From assembly GCA_038501625.1 (NCBI GenBank), contig JAZAYU010000183.1, positions 434,001 through 498,000 of the forward strand: DNA of 64,000 bases, given 5' to 3'. The position numbers and the translations under genes are program-made. The notes beneath the pieces were generated by a model that worked only from the letters and a program-made list of their open reading frames with translations, was not told the origin of the DNA and searched no databases. This document shows, piece by piece, positions 1-12,000 of this stretch. This stretch comes from Corbicula japonica (lineage: Eukaryota; Mollusca; Bivalvia; Venerida; Cyrenidae). Positions within the stretch are counted from its first letter, which is position 1, and every line of letters begins with the position of its first letter.

Positions 1-243
1 TTTTACGTTCACTTTTTTTATCTAACTAAATGTTTAACAAAAAGATGTTGAAATATATATTTTCGTTTTTTTGGCACTCAAAATTTTGACAAAAATATAT
101 TTTAGGGCCTAGAGAATGTGGAATTTTTTTCTATTTTATTTTAATTATCTAAATTAAATGTAATTATTTCAAAGATATTGAAAACTTATTATCGATTTTT
201 GACACTCATTTAGAATTGTTAAAATTCAAATAATATATTTCAG

Positions 244-1044
244 GACCGATTCCGTTCATCGTCGTGTCCGAGATCTTCCGTCAAGAGCCACGTGCTGCCG
301 CCATGAGCTTCTCCTTGGCTTTCAACTGGATCTGTAACTTTATCCTCATGTTGACCTTCAGATTTATTCAGGTACGTTTTATCTACACTCAGTGCAGATG
401 ATTATAAAACTGACATTTGAAACCAGTCTAAAATCTCAAGGATCTGATTGAAATAGCAACCAATCGCCATTTCAGCCAAGCCAGAGATTTGAGACAGGCT
501 TCCATTCTCAGTTTAAAATCTTCAGACCAGACCTGTCTTCAAAAATCATTATGAGGAAATCCCTAAGTTGGTATTTCGTATATTTGTTCTATGTCAATAT
601 AACGCCTTTTATAATTACGCAAGTTTTACGTTCTGTTTTCATTTATTTCGAAATTAATCTGCTTGTCAAACATTCTTTTCAGCAGTACTACTTGTTAAGC
701 TACTTGTTTCTTCCATGTTCGACGTGGAAAAAAAATCAATAGACTAAGTATTGTAAACATGTTCGCCATTCGAAAAAAATAAATACTAAACTAAAGATTC
801 CATTCAGTAATCAACTTGGTAAAGTAACTTGTTCTTTAATTTACAGAAAGGAATCGGAGCGTACACGTACCTTATTTTTATTGTCATCTTAGTCGCTTCC
901 ATCATATTTATCGTCATTTTCGTCCCCGAGACGAAGAATAGAACATTCGACGAGATTGCGAGGTCAATTGGCTTTGGAAGGAAAGGTGCTTACCGACAGG
1001 ACGCTGAAGAACTTCAACCAATGGGAAACTCTAAGAATGTTTAA
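244..1044 (+). CDS. SLC2A/GLUT-type facilitative sugar transporter, last two coding exons (partial)
   Basis: Two exons of a major-facilitator sugar transporter are visible: 244-371 and 847-1044, ending in TAA. The first follows an acceptor (tatttcag) and ends at a GTACGT donor. It encodes GPIPF, then VVSEIFRQEPRAAA and a hydrophobic helix, which corresponds to the GLUT helix 10/11 region. The second encodes the last membrane helix followed by VPETKNRTFDEIA, the hallmark C-terminal motif of the SLC2A family (PETKGRTFDEI in vertebrates). The cytoplasmic tail is about 35 residues. By family, the product moves hexoses across the plasma membrane by facilitated diffusion. The 5' exons lie outside the window, so the GLUT subclass cannot be fixed. 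The intron 372-846 contains a decayed hairpin MITE. The family call is secure; the substrate is inferred. Confidence 0.9.
401..530. repeat. Hairpin MITE family A, degenerate copy in transporter intron
   Basis: The sequence shares the family A core (ACCAGTCT, AATCTCAAG, ATCTGATTG, then the inverted CGCCATTTCAGCCAA and TTGAGAC blocks) with the four well-kept copies at 17464, 19509, 20878 and 22276. It has many substitutions and looks like an old insertion. Confidence 0.7.
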
Positions 1045-2950
1045 TGATGGCTTAAACTTAGTTGTTGTTTTTGAATTAGATAGTATACCTTTTGGGGTTC
1101 CAAACGTAGGGTTTGAATATTTGGTTTGTTATTGTCAGTATTTAGTAATTTTTGTTGCCAATGCGTTACAACCTACATTTGTGTGTTTGGTAGAAGCGAT
1201 TGAAGGTTGCACAGTTAGAGTTGTTAGACAGTATATGAAGTGGACCATTAGATCACACATCAGCTGTTGTGGTTTAATGCCAATTGACATAAACTTTGGA
1301 GAGAAGTTTTTGAAAAGTTCTGATTGTGTTGGGTTGTTGCGTATGGCATACTAGTTTGACATTGAAGTTTGACCCTATATCACAAACGCAGTCCGTATAC
1401 GTTCAAAGGGTTGAAAACCCGTTCCCCACAGGGAGTTCAAAGGGTCCTCTTAAGGATAAACTCAAATGGGGGAAGTATTCGGTCTGACGTGTTGCACGCC
1501 AGACTGAATTTGAGGAGAGATACGCAGAGTGGTAAGACCATCTGCACAGTATAACCTTTGACTGTACACAAAGTCTGTTAAAGGGAACTTCGAAAGTAAC
1601 CGAAGAAAATGCTATAATCCGAATTTGATGGAATGTAGAAACTACAAATTTTATTTGTAATTTCCTATCCGGGTTAGGGGAAAACTCGGTATTTAAGAAA
1701 AGTACATTGCCAAATTTGAAACCATTTCCAAATGATGATACATTATTGTAAATATTCTACGCCGGATGTCAGTGGACTACTGTTAATACTTTTAGTTCCG
1801 TCTGTCTTTTGCGAGAGCGGAACTCTTCATTTTTTAAGTAACAAATAAATAAGGGTTTCGCCTGTTGAATAAAAGAAAAGAAAATGGTTTTAAGTAAACC
1901 TGCAGCCCGTTTTTCGTTGCAAAAGCTAACAAAAAAAATGAAAAGCCGGTTTGGCTTTAGCATTGTGAATATGTGATACAGACAGCAGCAATGTTCGAAT
2001 TTCTGTGAGAGGAAAGATTGTGTTAAATTCAGGGCTTGATAAAACCAAAATAATTGAAAATATTATGGTAATCAAGCAAGTGTTCAAGACATTCAGATTG
2101 TACTTTTCATTGCGCAGCAATCTATTATGATTGTAGTTTTCTAATACTTCTCTCCTATCTTTATGTTGACGCCAGGATCTGTATTTGAGTCGCTCCATGA
2201 TTGGTCAAGCACAGTTGCGTTGACCATACCATAAACGTCTAACTTCAAGCCTTTACCTTCTTTGCACACAATTTTTACAGGCTAAATCAAGTTTTGCTTG
2301 TACTGGGAAACTTCATTACACATTTGTATATATGCCCATTTTATATAATTTATAAGTAGTATAAGTGAACTGTATATTAATTAGTAATTTTGAACTCAAT
2401 TGTGCTGTATAATCGTACACTAAATTTAGAACAGTAACTTATCTAACAAACTCCTAATATCAGAATAAAAGAATCTCATTTATTTAGAGGGTTGCACGCA
2501 AGATTGTCGTAACTAGTTCCTTTCGTCAGTGTAATTAGGCTAGTTTTGCGTGCAACCCTTCATTTCTCAGCCGCTGAACAAAGTTTCTGTTTACTTTTTG
2601 TTAGAAGTAATTTCAGAATCTCTCACAAGATGCCATGATTGTATGATTCTATATTTGTGTTATCTTTTATCAAAGTACATTTTGCTTCTTTTCTGACTTT
2701 AATGAACATTGTTAAATACAAGTATGATGATTTCTTTTAAATTTAAAAATATCAGTATCGCTTTGGTAGAATAGGAAATGTCGCTGTCTGGTGCTAGTGA
2801 AATATTCCTCACGGGTGCTGTACATATTCTTTATTAGGTTCACAACTGTATGTGTGTGCTTGTAGAAATAATATACCAGACCATTCATAGTCTCCTGTCA
2901 CACTTGCACCCTAAATAATGTATTAATAAAATATGTTTGGGGTTGAATTG
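1045..2950 (+). other. Probable 3' untranslated region of the sugar transporter
   Basis: No convincing coding sequence follows the transporter stop codon. Several AATAAA-type signals occur; a good candidate is AATAAA at 2925-2930, which would give a ~1.9-kb 3' UTR. Earlier ones (near 1844 and 2463) could give shorter transcripts. A 14-bp inverted repeat lies at 2488-2501/2546-2559. The transcript end is inferred only. Confidence 0.4.
2488..2559. repeat. Short inverted repeat (14-bp stems) in the 3' UTR
   Basis: AGGGTTGCACGCAA at 2488-2501 is perfectly complementary to TTGCGTGCAACCCT at 2546-2559, with a 44-bp loop. It could be a tiny solo MITE or an RNA hairpin in the transporter 3' UTR. No second copy was seen in the window. 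Confidence 0.6.
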
Positions 2951-4186
2951 TTTATTCATCAATACCACATTCAAATGCTATAGTTCATTGTTATTACTTT
3001 GTCCGTTTTAACTTTCGACAAGTGTATTTGATTGTATTTCAAATATATGGGAGAAATTGTGGAAAAGTTTTGCGTATTTAGTTGGTCAGACACTAGAAAT
3101 AAGGTAATGATCGAAAGCTGTATAAACCGTTATTTTAGCGCAATACTGGCATTTCTCCTTCTTGTTTCAATCATGATATATAGACTGTTTTGCGCTAAGG
3201 TTACGAAATATATTCTGAAAGATGTTAAATGCGCAGGATGTTGCATTTAAAAAAGTGAATCCAGTGCCAAATATTACAAAACTGAGTTTGGAGACCAGTC
3301 TCAAATACCAAGCATCCTTGAGATTTGAGTCTAATTTCCATTCTCAGCTTTATAATCTTTGGGACCAGTAGTAGAAGACTAAAATATTTTTAAAACATCG
3401 TCGACAATTCTGTAGATGTCATATTTATGTATTAAGTGTGCATATCGCTATAAAAAAACTTAAGTGATTTACTTCCAATGTTGTCTTTTATCTCCGTCCG
3501 TGAAATTCCGACTTACGAATCTATAGACGTACTACTTAAATAATTGGAGTGTAAATGAGATGTGCTTTGCTTTTTTGTTCTTCATTTGGCAGCTAGTTGG
3601 TATAGGCATATGAACACAATGTGTAACTGAATCATCATAGAATAATAATCTTATGTTCAAGAAACAATTATTAAGGATGGTGTGATTCGTAAAATGTCTG
3701 ATGTAGTTTTTGTTTTTATTCTGAAATGATGTATTTTGTAGTGTGTAAGTTCAACAGAACTTCTCACACATTTACCCAGCTTGATGTGCTACATGTACAT
3801 ACATGTTAAAATATTTTTAACAATTGTGCTTTTGTTTTGACATAAATGTGCTGCACACGTTTATCTGTAATACAAACTAATCATTAGTGATTTTATTATT
3901 TAACCAAGTGCTATATTCAGGATTTCATTTTACTTTTTTTTGCTTTTCCCTTTTGAAAAAAATGTATTGTTTATTATTTTACAATTTTTATGGAAGAAAA
4001 AGACCAGTTTGTAACAAAATGCTGTGCTTAAATATTAAAGTACTGTCTAAAATATTTTATTATTTTATATTCAAACCTGTTTTCAAAGATCATTCCTGGT
4101 AAAATCCAAAAGTGGTCTTTTAAGGCAGGTGGTCTTTTCTTCGCAGGCGAATTTGTTCTTTTAATCAATCAGTGGGACAAATGAAA
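2951..4186. other. Intergenic, AT-rich
   Basis: Apart from the short family A copy at 3272-3365, no gene or clear repeat is seen. The open frames of about 70 codons here are AT-rich, low in complexity and unlike any family I recognise. Confidence 0.5.
3272..3365. repeat. Hairpin MITE family A, shortened copy
   Basis: AAACTGAGTTTGGAGACCAG...CTCAGCTTTATAATCTT matches the two ends of family A, but the central ATTGGCTGAAATGGCGA palindrome is deleted. Confidence 0.65.
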
Positions 4187-4438
4187 TGAGGCGCGTCACT
4201 GGAAAACGTACATTCGGGCAATTGACGTCAATCCTTGAAATGACGTCATAAATTTGAGCAGACGACATTAATTATTATGGAATTCGCGGTAAAAATACCA
4301 TTTTATTGTCAAAATGTGTAACAAAATCACTGTTTTGTTATGAGAAAATAATAGAAATTTGAAAGTTCTTTCTAAATATAATAACAACAAAAATGACACA
4401 AAAAAGACCGAAGGTACCTTTTCCCGTGGCGTGCCTCA
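4187..4438. mobile_element. MITE family B, copy 1, with paired CRE-like sites
   Basis: The element is 252 bp with ~31-bp terminal inverted repeats starting TGAGGCRCGYCAC. Just inside the left end are two palindromic TGACGTCA octamers about 20 bp apart, followed by GAGCAGACGACATTAATT. A near-identical copy lies at 14442, a diverged one at 22845 and a truncated one at 16709. There is no coding capacity, so it is a non-autonomous DNA transposon of unassigned superfamily. Confidence 0.85.
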
Positions 4439-5849
4439 AGTGTAGTTTTGATCCATAGTGGTTCTTTGTTTACACGTTGTCTTTACCATAGGTTCGAGTT
4501 TATTCAGCCATCATGCAAGACATATTTTCATGTTAGTTGGATACTTAAATAATTGGTTGATTTTAAGAATTTAATTTTAAACCACTAAAATAATATGGAA
4601 TTAAGATATTATGTCATAGTTACAAAAAGTTTGCCATAAACGCTCAGACACTGTTAAAGGTGGGCTTTGGACTTTCAATGCATTTTTGTTTATTAGCTAG
4701 TCAGATAAATACCTCAATATAATTTGCTTTTTTGCCAAGACTAGATAATGTCGTTTCTTAAATTTTTAAATTCTTTCAGAAAAGTTAAACAAAAATGTGC
4801 ATTACTAAATAAAATTATTTTATGTATGAAACGTGCTCAAATGTTTTTGTAAATATATTTTACCCATTACTTTTATTACTGGAGTATACGTCCTTGTTTT
4901 TATTGTGTATATTGGATCATTGTGATTTAATTCCTATTTTACATATTATTGTTTGATGTGCTTACTAGCGATTTTGATAAAATAAAAGACTCTCTTTTAG
5001 AATCTCTTTATAACTGAATTTAGTATATTGCTAACTTGTTTTAAACGAAAGTCTGCATAAAGTGGAAATATTGAATCAACCTATCTTACTATCAAAACAA
5101 GAGTAGACTCTCTTTATTACAAAATTTCTCTATTTCTACTAAATTTAGAATATTACTTATTTGTTTTAAATGAAAAGTTTAAATATTGTTTTCAGTCTTA
5201 TCAAAACAATAACATTTTTGTATCAGTAATTAATTACAAGTAACTTTACAAAATGAAAACAATTAAAATGTTCTAATATTTTTCATTGACTTTTCATAGT
5301 ATGCTTTTCCCCTAATAGACAATTTGTCATTGTTTTTGCAGTTGTGAACTGGAATCTCTTGCATTTATACTCGTAGATGTTGATTGTGGACAAGTGTGTG
5401 TCATTTTGTAATTCATCTTGTGTGTGGACGGTAGTTTTGAATTATGATAAGGAATTCAGAATATTTGTTTAAAGTGCTTTGTTTTTTCCATAGGTCATGC
5501 TTTAATTACGTTAACTAATACATATATACATATTGTCTGTCGTAAGTACACGAGGTAAAATTTTGATGATGAGGAAAGAAAGGGGTCCATTAGTGTATTT
5601 TTCCGACACGGATAAGCGTATTAGAACGACAATTTTTCTGACTCTTAGCTAGCATTACCAACCATCCGTTTGCCAGTTACTTCGTCACCTGAGGCGTAAA
5701 TCTTAGTAAATTTTCAACGTTAGACAGAGGTTTTCATAAATACATGATGTATGAAAGCCCTCACTTTGAACCGATTACGATATTTTATGACTGTTATGCT
5801 CTGTCATTAGTATAGATCAACTTTCCAGTAAAATGCAGTCGTACATGTA
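4439..5849. other. Intergenic, no gene seen
   Basis: The stretch is AT-rich with simple T/A runs. I see no splice-flanked coding segment and no strong repeat. Confidence 0.5.
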
Positions 5850-6220
5850 AATGATGTGCGGCGGTCATAAACAATCTCTCCGTATTTCGATTCAGTGTCT
5901 ACAAATTGACTATAAATTGGCTATTGAGACCACGAAACGCATTCATTTTGACCAAAAAGACACAATTCTACTAAGCCTAAATGGGTTTGAGGTGAAAAAG
6001 AAAAAAAAGGTTTGTGCAGCTTCTCTGGTCAGTCTACGGAAACCTCCGATCTACCGATCGAATGAAAGCCGGAGTTTTAATCTATTTTTATCATGGGATA
6101 TATGTTATTTTTAGATTGTTAAATAACGAAAATTACCTCCAGCATAATGACATGTTTTGGGTTTGTTATTCATTTTATATTGCTGTTGTTTTGTTGATGT
6201 TGTTGTTCTTGAGTTGAAAA
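5850..6220. repeat. Direct repeat, left copy
   Basis: The segment from GATGTGCGGCGGTCATAAAC to the TTATATTGC block recurs at 6480-6800 in the same orientation. The best-kept part is GTTTGTGCAGCTTCTCTGGT and the following ~150 bp, with roughly 90% identity by eye. The apparent reading frames of 87 and 67 codons in this copy are interrupted in the other copy, so they are not genes. Confidence 0.75.
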
Positions 6221-6479
6221 TAAAGATCAAAATGTTATGATAACGTTAATACTATTATATTGTCAGGCTATATACTGGGTATTTTAAGAACAACTAAAAA
6301 TGTCACAAATATTGCCGAAGACAGACTTACTTTTGCATGGCGAGATGAACAATTAATTTTTTATTTCAATTTTCTTTTTATCATTTTATATTTGAAACAA
6401 CCTTGAACAATAATTATTTTAAATCATGATTTGTTCGTTTGAATCGGTCAAAAGGACATATTTGTTGAACGTTGTTTGT

Positions 6480-6800
6480 GCCGTGTGGCGGTCGTAAAAC
6501 GTCGCCCCGTACATTCAGTCAGTGCAGTTACAAATTACACCTTTTGAAGGCCGCTGAGCACGATATTTATATCTGTGAAAAAAATGAGTTGCTGTCAACC
6601 AATGGTTAGGCGGCTTGGATGGTTTGTGCAGCTTCTCTGGTCGGTCTACGGAAACCTCCGATCAACAGCTCGAATGAAAGCCGAAGTTTTAATTCTATTT
6701 TTATCATGGAATATATGCTATTTTTAGATTTTCAAATTACGAAAATTTCCTCCAGCATAGTGACATGATTGTGGTAAGTTATTCATTTTTATATTGCTAT
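6480..6800. repeat. Direct repeat, right copy
   Basis: This is the second copy of the 5850-6220 segment, about 610 bp downstream and in the same orientation. It carries a few small indels. Confidence 0.75.
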
Positions 6801-9070
6801 AGTTTACTGCTCATTAACAGTCTTAATCAAACCAATCTTGTAATATTTTGATATTTGTCGTGTTCGGCGGCTTTTAAAGTTGCTTTGTCATTTATTGTTT
6901 TAATCTTACAATTGTTGAATAGGTAGTTAAGTTTGTGTCTGTGTGAGTTTACAATTGAGTGGTTCATTTGTTTCCCATATATGTTTATGAGTTTGTGTTT
7001 AGCTTTTGGAAAGATTTATTGTGGTCAATAAATTTCGTAAGGTATTAATTGCATGATTTTATTTGTTACTTTATATCCACCTGTCCGGTACAGTTAGTGT
7101 CCATGTAGTGAAATATGTGACAAATTTCCCAATTAGGTTCTTGGCCTGGGTAGTAATGTATTACACAGTGTTTTAAACTACCGCGTTATAATTATATTTT
7201 GCAGAGGTTTATTTTTTGCTAATTTCGCGCTTGGGAAATGGCGCAAAGTCAAACCCTAGCGAAATCAAACCATTGAATATCTGATCTAATGAGAATAAAA
7301 CAAGTGCGCGAATTTATGCCCAAATTTAAAGGTCATTTGCACCTTTTGTGCAAAATTAAATGATGCTACAGTAATATATTAAACCGATATTTATGTACGT
7401 TCATCGGGGTAGAACATAATTTTGTGGTTAAGGATGTGGGAAGAGGGTTTTAAAATAAATGCTTTCTTTAAACACTGATTTTTTTAGTGTAATAAACAAT
7501 CGATTTACTTCTTTATTTACAATCCTAGAACATATATTATCAGCTTCAAGCAAATTATGGTAAACAAAATCGATAACACTATCTTTCATTTGTGATATTT
7601 TGAAATATAAGGGCCGTTAATCTTATGAATTCGTTTGAATGTGCAAGTTTTAGAGTTACCTCCATTTTAATTAAGAACTCTTCAAACTACGAGTCTTACA
7701 TCAGTGTAAATGGTTAGACTACATTAATTCCTTTCCCATAGACTACCAGTATAGCTTCATCTCCTATAATGAATTAGTTATTGGGTCAAGACCTTAAAAT
7801 CTGACTTTTGCAAATAAAAGTAACATAGAGCCATCATTAAAACACAAAAAACAGTCTGGTTTCCAATCTCAACATTCAACCCAGTTTTCGCTGCATGCAC
7901 TGGAATCACACCACCGCCCTCTGTTATGTAAAACTTTCACTTTAAATTTTTTCAAAATTATTACCTTTTTAAAGAAAAAAATAATAAAACCCAAAATATA
8001 AATGCGAATTTCTTTAAACTTCTTCTATTCACTGGGCATGTTCACATAGCATTTTCAACCAAGTAAACTAGACAAAATTGACTGGTTCCCGAGTCACATT
8101 AATTATTGTAGTCTTTTTAATTTAATAGATTTGAGCTGATAGACGAACACAATAATCAACATCAACATGACATTGAATAATTTATTCCAAAATAACATTG
8201 TTCTCTTTTTATCCTTATTTGACATCCAAAAGCGACGAATTAGCAAATATTGTAAAGGTATGCAGTGATGACCTATTAAAAAGTGGTTTTGTGTATGCTA
8301 GTGTTTATATCACTGGCACAAAGAAACCGGTTTTTCTAGCAGTGTTTGTTTACATAATGTCTTGTGAACAATATAATTAAAAAAATATAAGCAATTAAAT
8401 ACATGTATTCCGAATGAAGCATTTACGGACTAGAACTTCAAACATAAGGTTGTATTAATTCCGTAGAGTTATATCTAAAATACGAAACAGAACGCGAATT
8501 TCATTTTAAAATTATAATAATATATAAAAGAGATTATCTGTAAATCGTGATGATACCGTCAGTTTGTGACATACCTTAATTACATGTATATTCAAACTAT
8601 ACATGTAGTGACTATATAGGCCTACAGACAGAAGGTTAAAGGGAAAGGTACAGCCTTCTCAATTTATACTGTACAATCATGTGCAACTGTACTTGATAAC
8701 GGTACATTAAGATGTCATACTTTAGGCTAGTTTTAATGAGGTCCATTTGATTGTTAAATCGCATGTATAAACGCAGTGTCACCAAACCTGTTTACAAATT
8801 ATTGCACTTACAAATGTAGCAGACGGGCCTAAATTGAAACTCTCCAATGAATACAGAAACAACTATTTTACAGTTACTTCTTGCTTTCTTCATGCCTAAT
8901 CCCTCACGTTGCATCGACCGTCAACCAAAATTACCGATGTCTTGAAGCAGTATTATTGTACTGGATGTATCGGAGAACGTCATCCGGGTGACCCGGGGTT
9001 CGTCGTGTGTAAATCAAAGCGTTTCCAAAACGAATCCCAAGTGAATTCTATATTCATCAAGTAAAACAAA
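6801..9070. other. Intergenic and 5' region of the TRIM-like gene
   Basis: A copy of a CGCGAA-rich repeat (family F; also at 17030, 17930 and 48790) lies at about 7170-7390. The rest is AT-rich with no gene recognised. The last part (~8900-9070) is less AT-rich and should contain the promoter and 5' UTR of the gene at 9071. No TATA box stands out. Confidence 0.45.
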
Positions 9071-12000
9071 ATGGCGACAGGCGGAATTGAAGACACGTCA
9101 GATGAGACATTTGTTTTTATGTGTTCTCCTTGTGCTGAAGACGGCAGGAACGCAGAAGCTGTCAGTTATTGTGTGAATTGCCAGGGGTATTGTTGTCGGC
9201 CATGTTCTGATGTGCACAGGATCATTCCGGTGCTGAAGAAACACACCGTCTTGGACAAGACTCGCATCAAGTCGGAAGATGCCGGGGCGAACCTTCCTGC
9301 AGTGCCAACTCAGAGGTGTAGCAAACACGCGTTGAAGATAGTCGATCTGTACTGCGATGATGACGACGAAGTTGGCTGCTCGACTTGCATGGCTCTTGAT
9401 CACAGGTGATTTATGAGTTACATTTTCTCTTCTTTTTTTAAATCATCATGATCATTGATGATATATGAGTAGCTTTTTGTCTTTATGATAATAATATTAT
9501 GTGATTTCTGAGTTATGAAGGGATTTATGAATACATTTTTGTCGCATGCGACAGTAGATAGTCACCTAGGGATCCTATTTCCGGCGGCGGCGGCGTCCGG
9601 TGGTCCCCCAAATGAAATATGAAACTAAATGTTGCCCATAACTTTGAAAGTACTTGTCCTATTAACTGAAGGTAATCCCTGATTGTTTGCCATACAGTTC
9701 TAATGGTGATGAGGTGTGAAATTCAAATTTTCGTTTTTTAGCATAATTTCAAAAAAATACTGTTGTTTGTTGTTATAAACAGATGAATATTTTTAATAAC
9801 AGGAGACAGTATTTTGTTAGAAAAGAAATAAAATGTGGTTACGTCTTATTGGAATGTTAATTTTTAAAGTATTACCGTACATTCAATCAGTGCTCTTATC
9901 AGTCACGTCCTTTCAAGGTTGTTGAGTAAGATACTTACGTACTATGAAAACAGTTCTTCTTACATGTAAATTGCTTTTGTTTTAATATTTCAGACTTTTT
10001 TAACGTTGGTGGTTTTAATATCCAAATCAATATAGATTTTTTTGATATTGTTCAGTCACCCCAAGGATATACTTCCTGCTTTTTGTGTCGCCTGCGGTAG
10101 CAGGTAGACACATAGGGATCCTATTGTCCGTCGGCGTCGTCGGCGTCGTCGTCGGCGTCGTCGTCGGCGTCGTCCGGTAGTCCCCAAGCTTTAACATGAA
10201 ACTTAATGTGGCCTATAACTTTGAAAGTACTTGTCCTATTCACTTCATACTTGGAATATATCATCAGCATGAACACAGCGATCCGTGACAACAAGAACAA
10301 TAACTCCTCTGTCACTATTTTATGAGTTATGCCCCTTTAAAATGCAACTTTAACATGAAACTTAATGTGGCCTATAACTTTGAAAGTACTTGTCCTATTC
10401 ACTTCATACTTGGAATATATCATCAGCATGAACAATGCCATCTGTGCGACAAGAACGATAACTCCTCTTTCACTATTTTATGAGTTATGCCCCTTTCCAA
10501 TGCAACTTTAACATGAAACTTAATGTGGCTTATAACTTTGAAAGTACTTGTCCTATTCACTTCATACTCGGAATATATCATCAGCATGAACAATGCCATC
10601 TGTGCGACAAGAATGATAACCCCAGTTTCAATATTTTTAAGTTATTCCCCTTTCCAATGCAACTTTAACTTGAGACTTAATGTTGCCTATAACTTTGAAA
10701 GTACATGTACTTGTCCTATTCACTTCATACTTGGAATATATCATCAGCATGAACAATGCCATCTGTGATGTCAAGAATGATAACTCCAGTTTCAATATTT
10801 TTTGAGTTATGCCCCTTTCAAATGCAACTTCAACATTCAACTTAATGTTGCCTGTAAAATGGAAAGTACTTGTTCAATTCACTTAATATTTTGAATAACT
10901 CATCTGCATTTACAAACCAATTTTTGAAGATGATAACTCAGGTTTCAGTTATTCCCCTTTTAAATGCAATTTAGATGACACATGTGTTCAGTGGTTTAGT
11001 ATTGAAATCAACTTAAATAAAATATTTTTATTATAATGATTACACATAGGCCCACATTTCAACTTTTTCCATGCAGGCGACACATGTGTTCCGCGGAACA
11101 CAACATTCTAGTTAAATTTTGTCTCTGGCGGTGTCAATGATATGCAGGACTTATATTCTCAGATAAAGTTGTATTCTATTTATTTCCGCCAATTGTTTTC
11201 TCGTTTAGGGCAAACCCAGTTTTTATCTGGGGACCATACGCCACTGAACATGGAAAGGTATTAATCTGAATATACCACATGTTCACCGCCATATGCACAC
11301 TATCGTTTTGGATGGATCTAAATTGTACATTGTACGGTTTATTGGTGTAAATATTGAGTTGCGCTCAACCCCGGTCTAGGCGTCATGGGCAGTCATGTGC
11401 ATTTCCATTACTGGCCATGAATAGGCTCAATCAAACCGAGCCTGCAACACTTTCACACTTGTCATGTACGGTTGCTTTTAAAGTTCCCTATTCATCTTAA
11501 TCAACCCGGCTAGCTCAGTGGATAGAGCATCGGACTTTCAATCCAGGGGTCGTGAGTTCGATCCCCAGCCGAGGCGGGAAAAAATTTCTCCGTGACAATT
11601 GAACTCGGACATTGCGTCTGAGAGTCATTTGTCCCTCACCTCTGATTCAAGTGAGGAAGCAGTCAGTCGCTTGCGGAGAAATTGGTTAGTACTGGTTGGA
11701 GACCCAGGAACACCGGTTAGGTGGACTGACCGCCGGGATATAACCTAGAAAGCTGTTGAAACCAGGCGTTAAACCCCAAACAAACAAACAAACAAACAAA
11801 CACATCCCTTTTCATCTTATTCAAATCGTTATTGTTGTTTTACAGATCGTGCCTGAAGGTTCAGTCAGTAACTCATTCCTTACAAACTTTGTGGAAAAAG
11901 TCGGAAGTCGCAGACCTGATGACAACACTGGAGAGAAAGCAAGTCGAACTGCCTCAGATCATCGACTCCCAAAGGTCATATCTCGAGCGCCTAGAAATAA

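Noticed and set aside
9071..9405. RING finger expected for a TRIM E3 ligase
   Set aside because: The first cysteines (C18, C21) follow the B-box spacing, and there is no upstream C3HC4 pattern after the good ATG context, so a RING was not annotated.
11503..11577. Functional tRNA gene
   Set aside because: Boxes A and B are good, but the acceptor and anticodon stems do not pair and a SINE body with an AAAC tail follows. It is a SINE head. The tRNA-like segments at 36325, 39905, 56660, 56985 and 57575 were rejected for the same reason.
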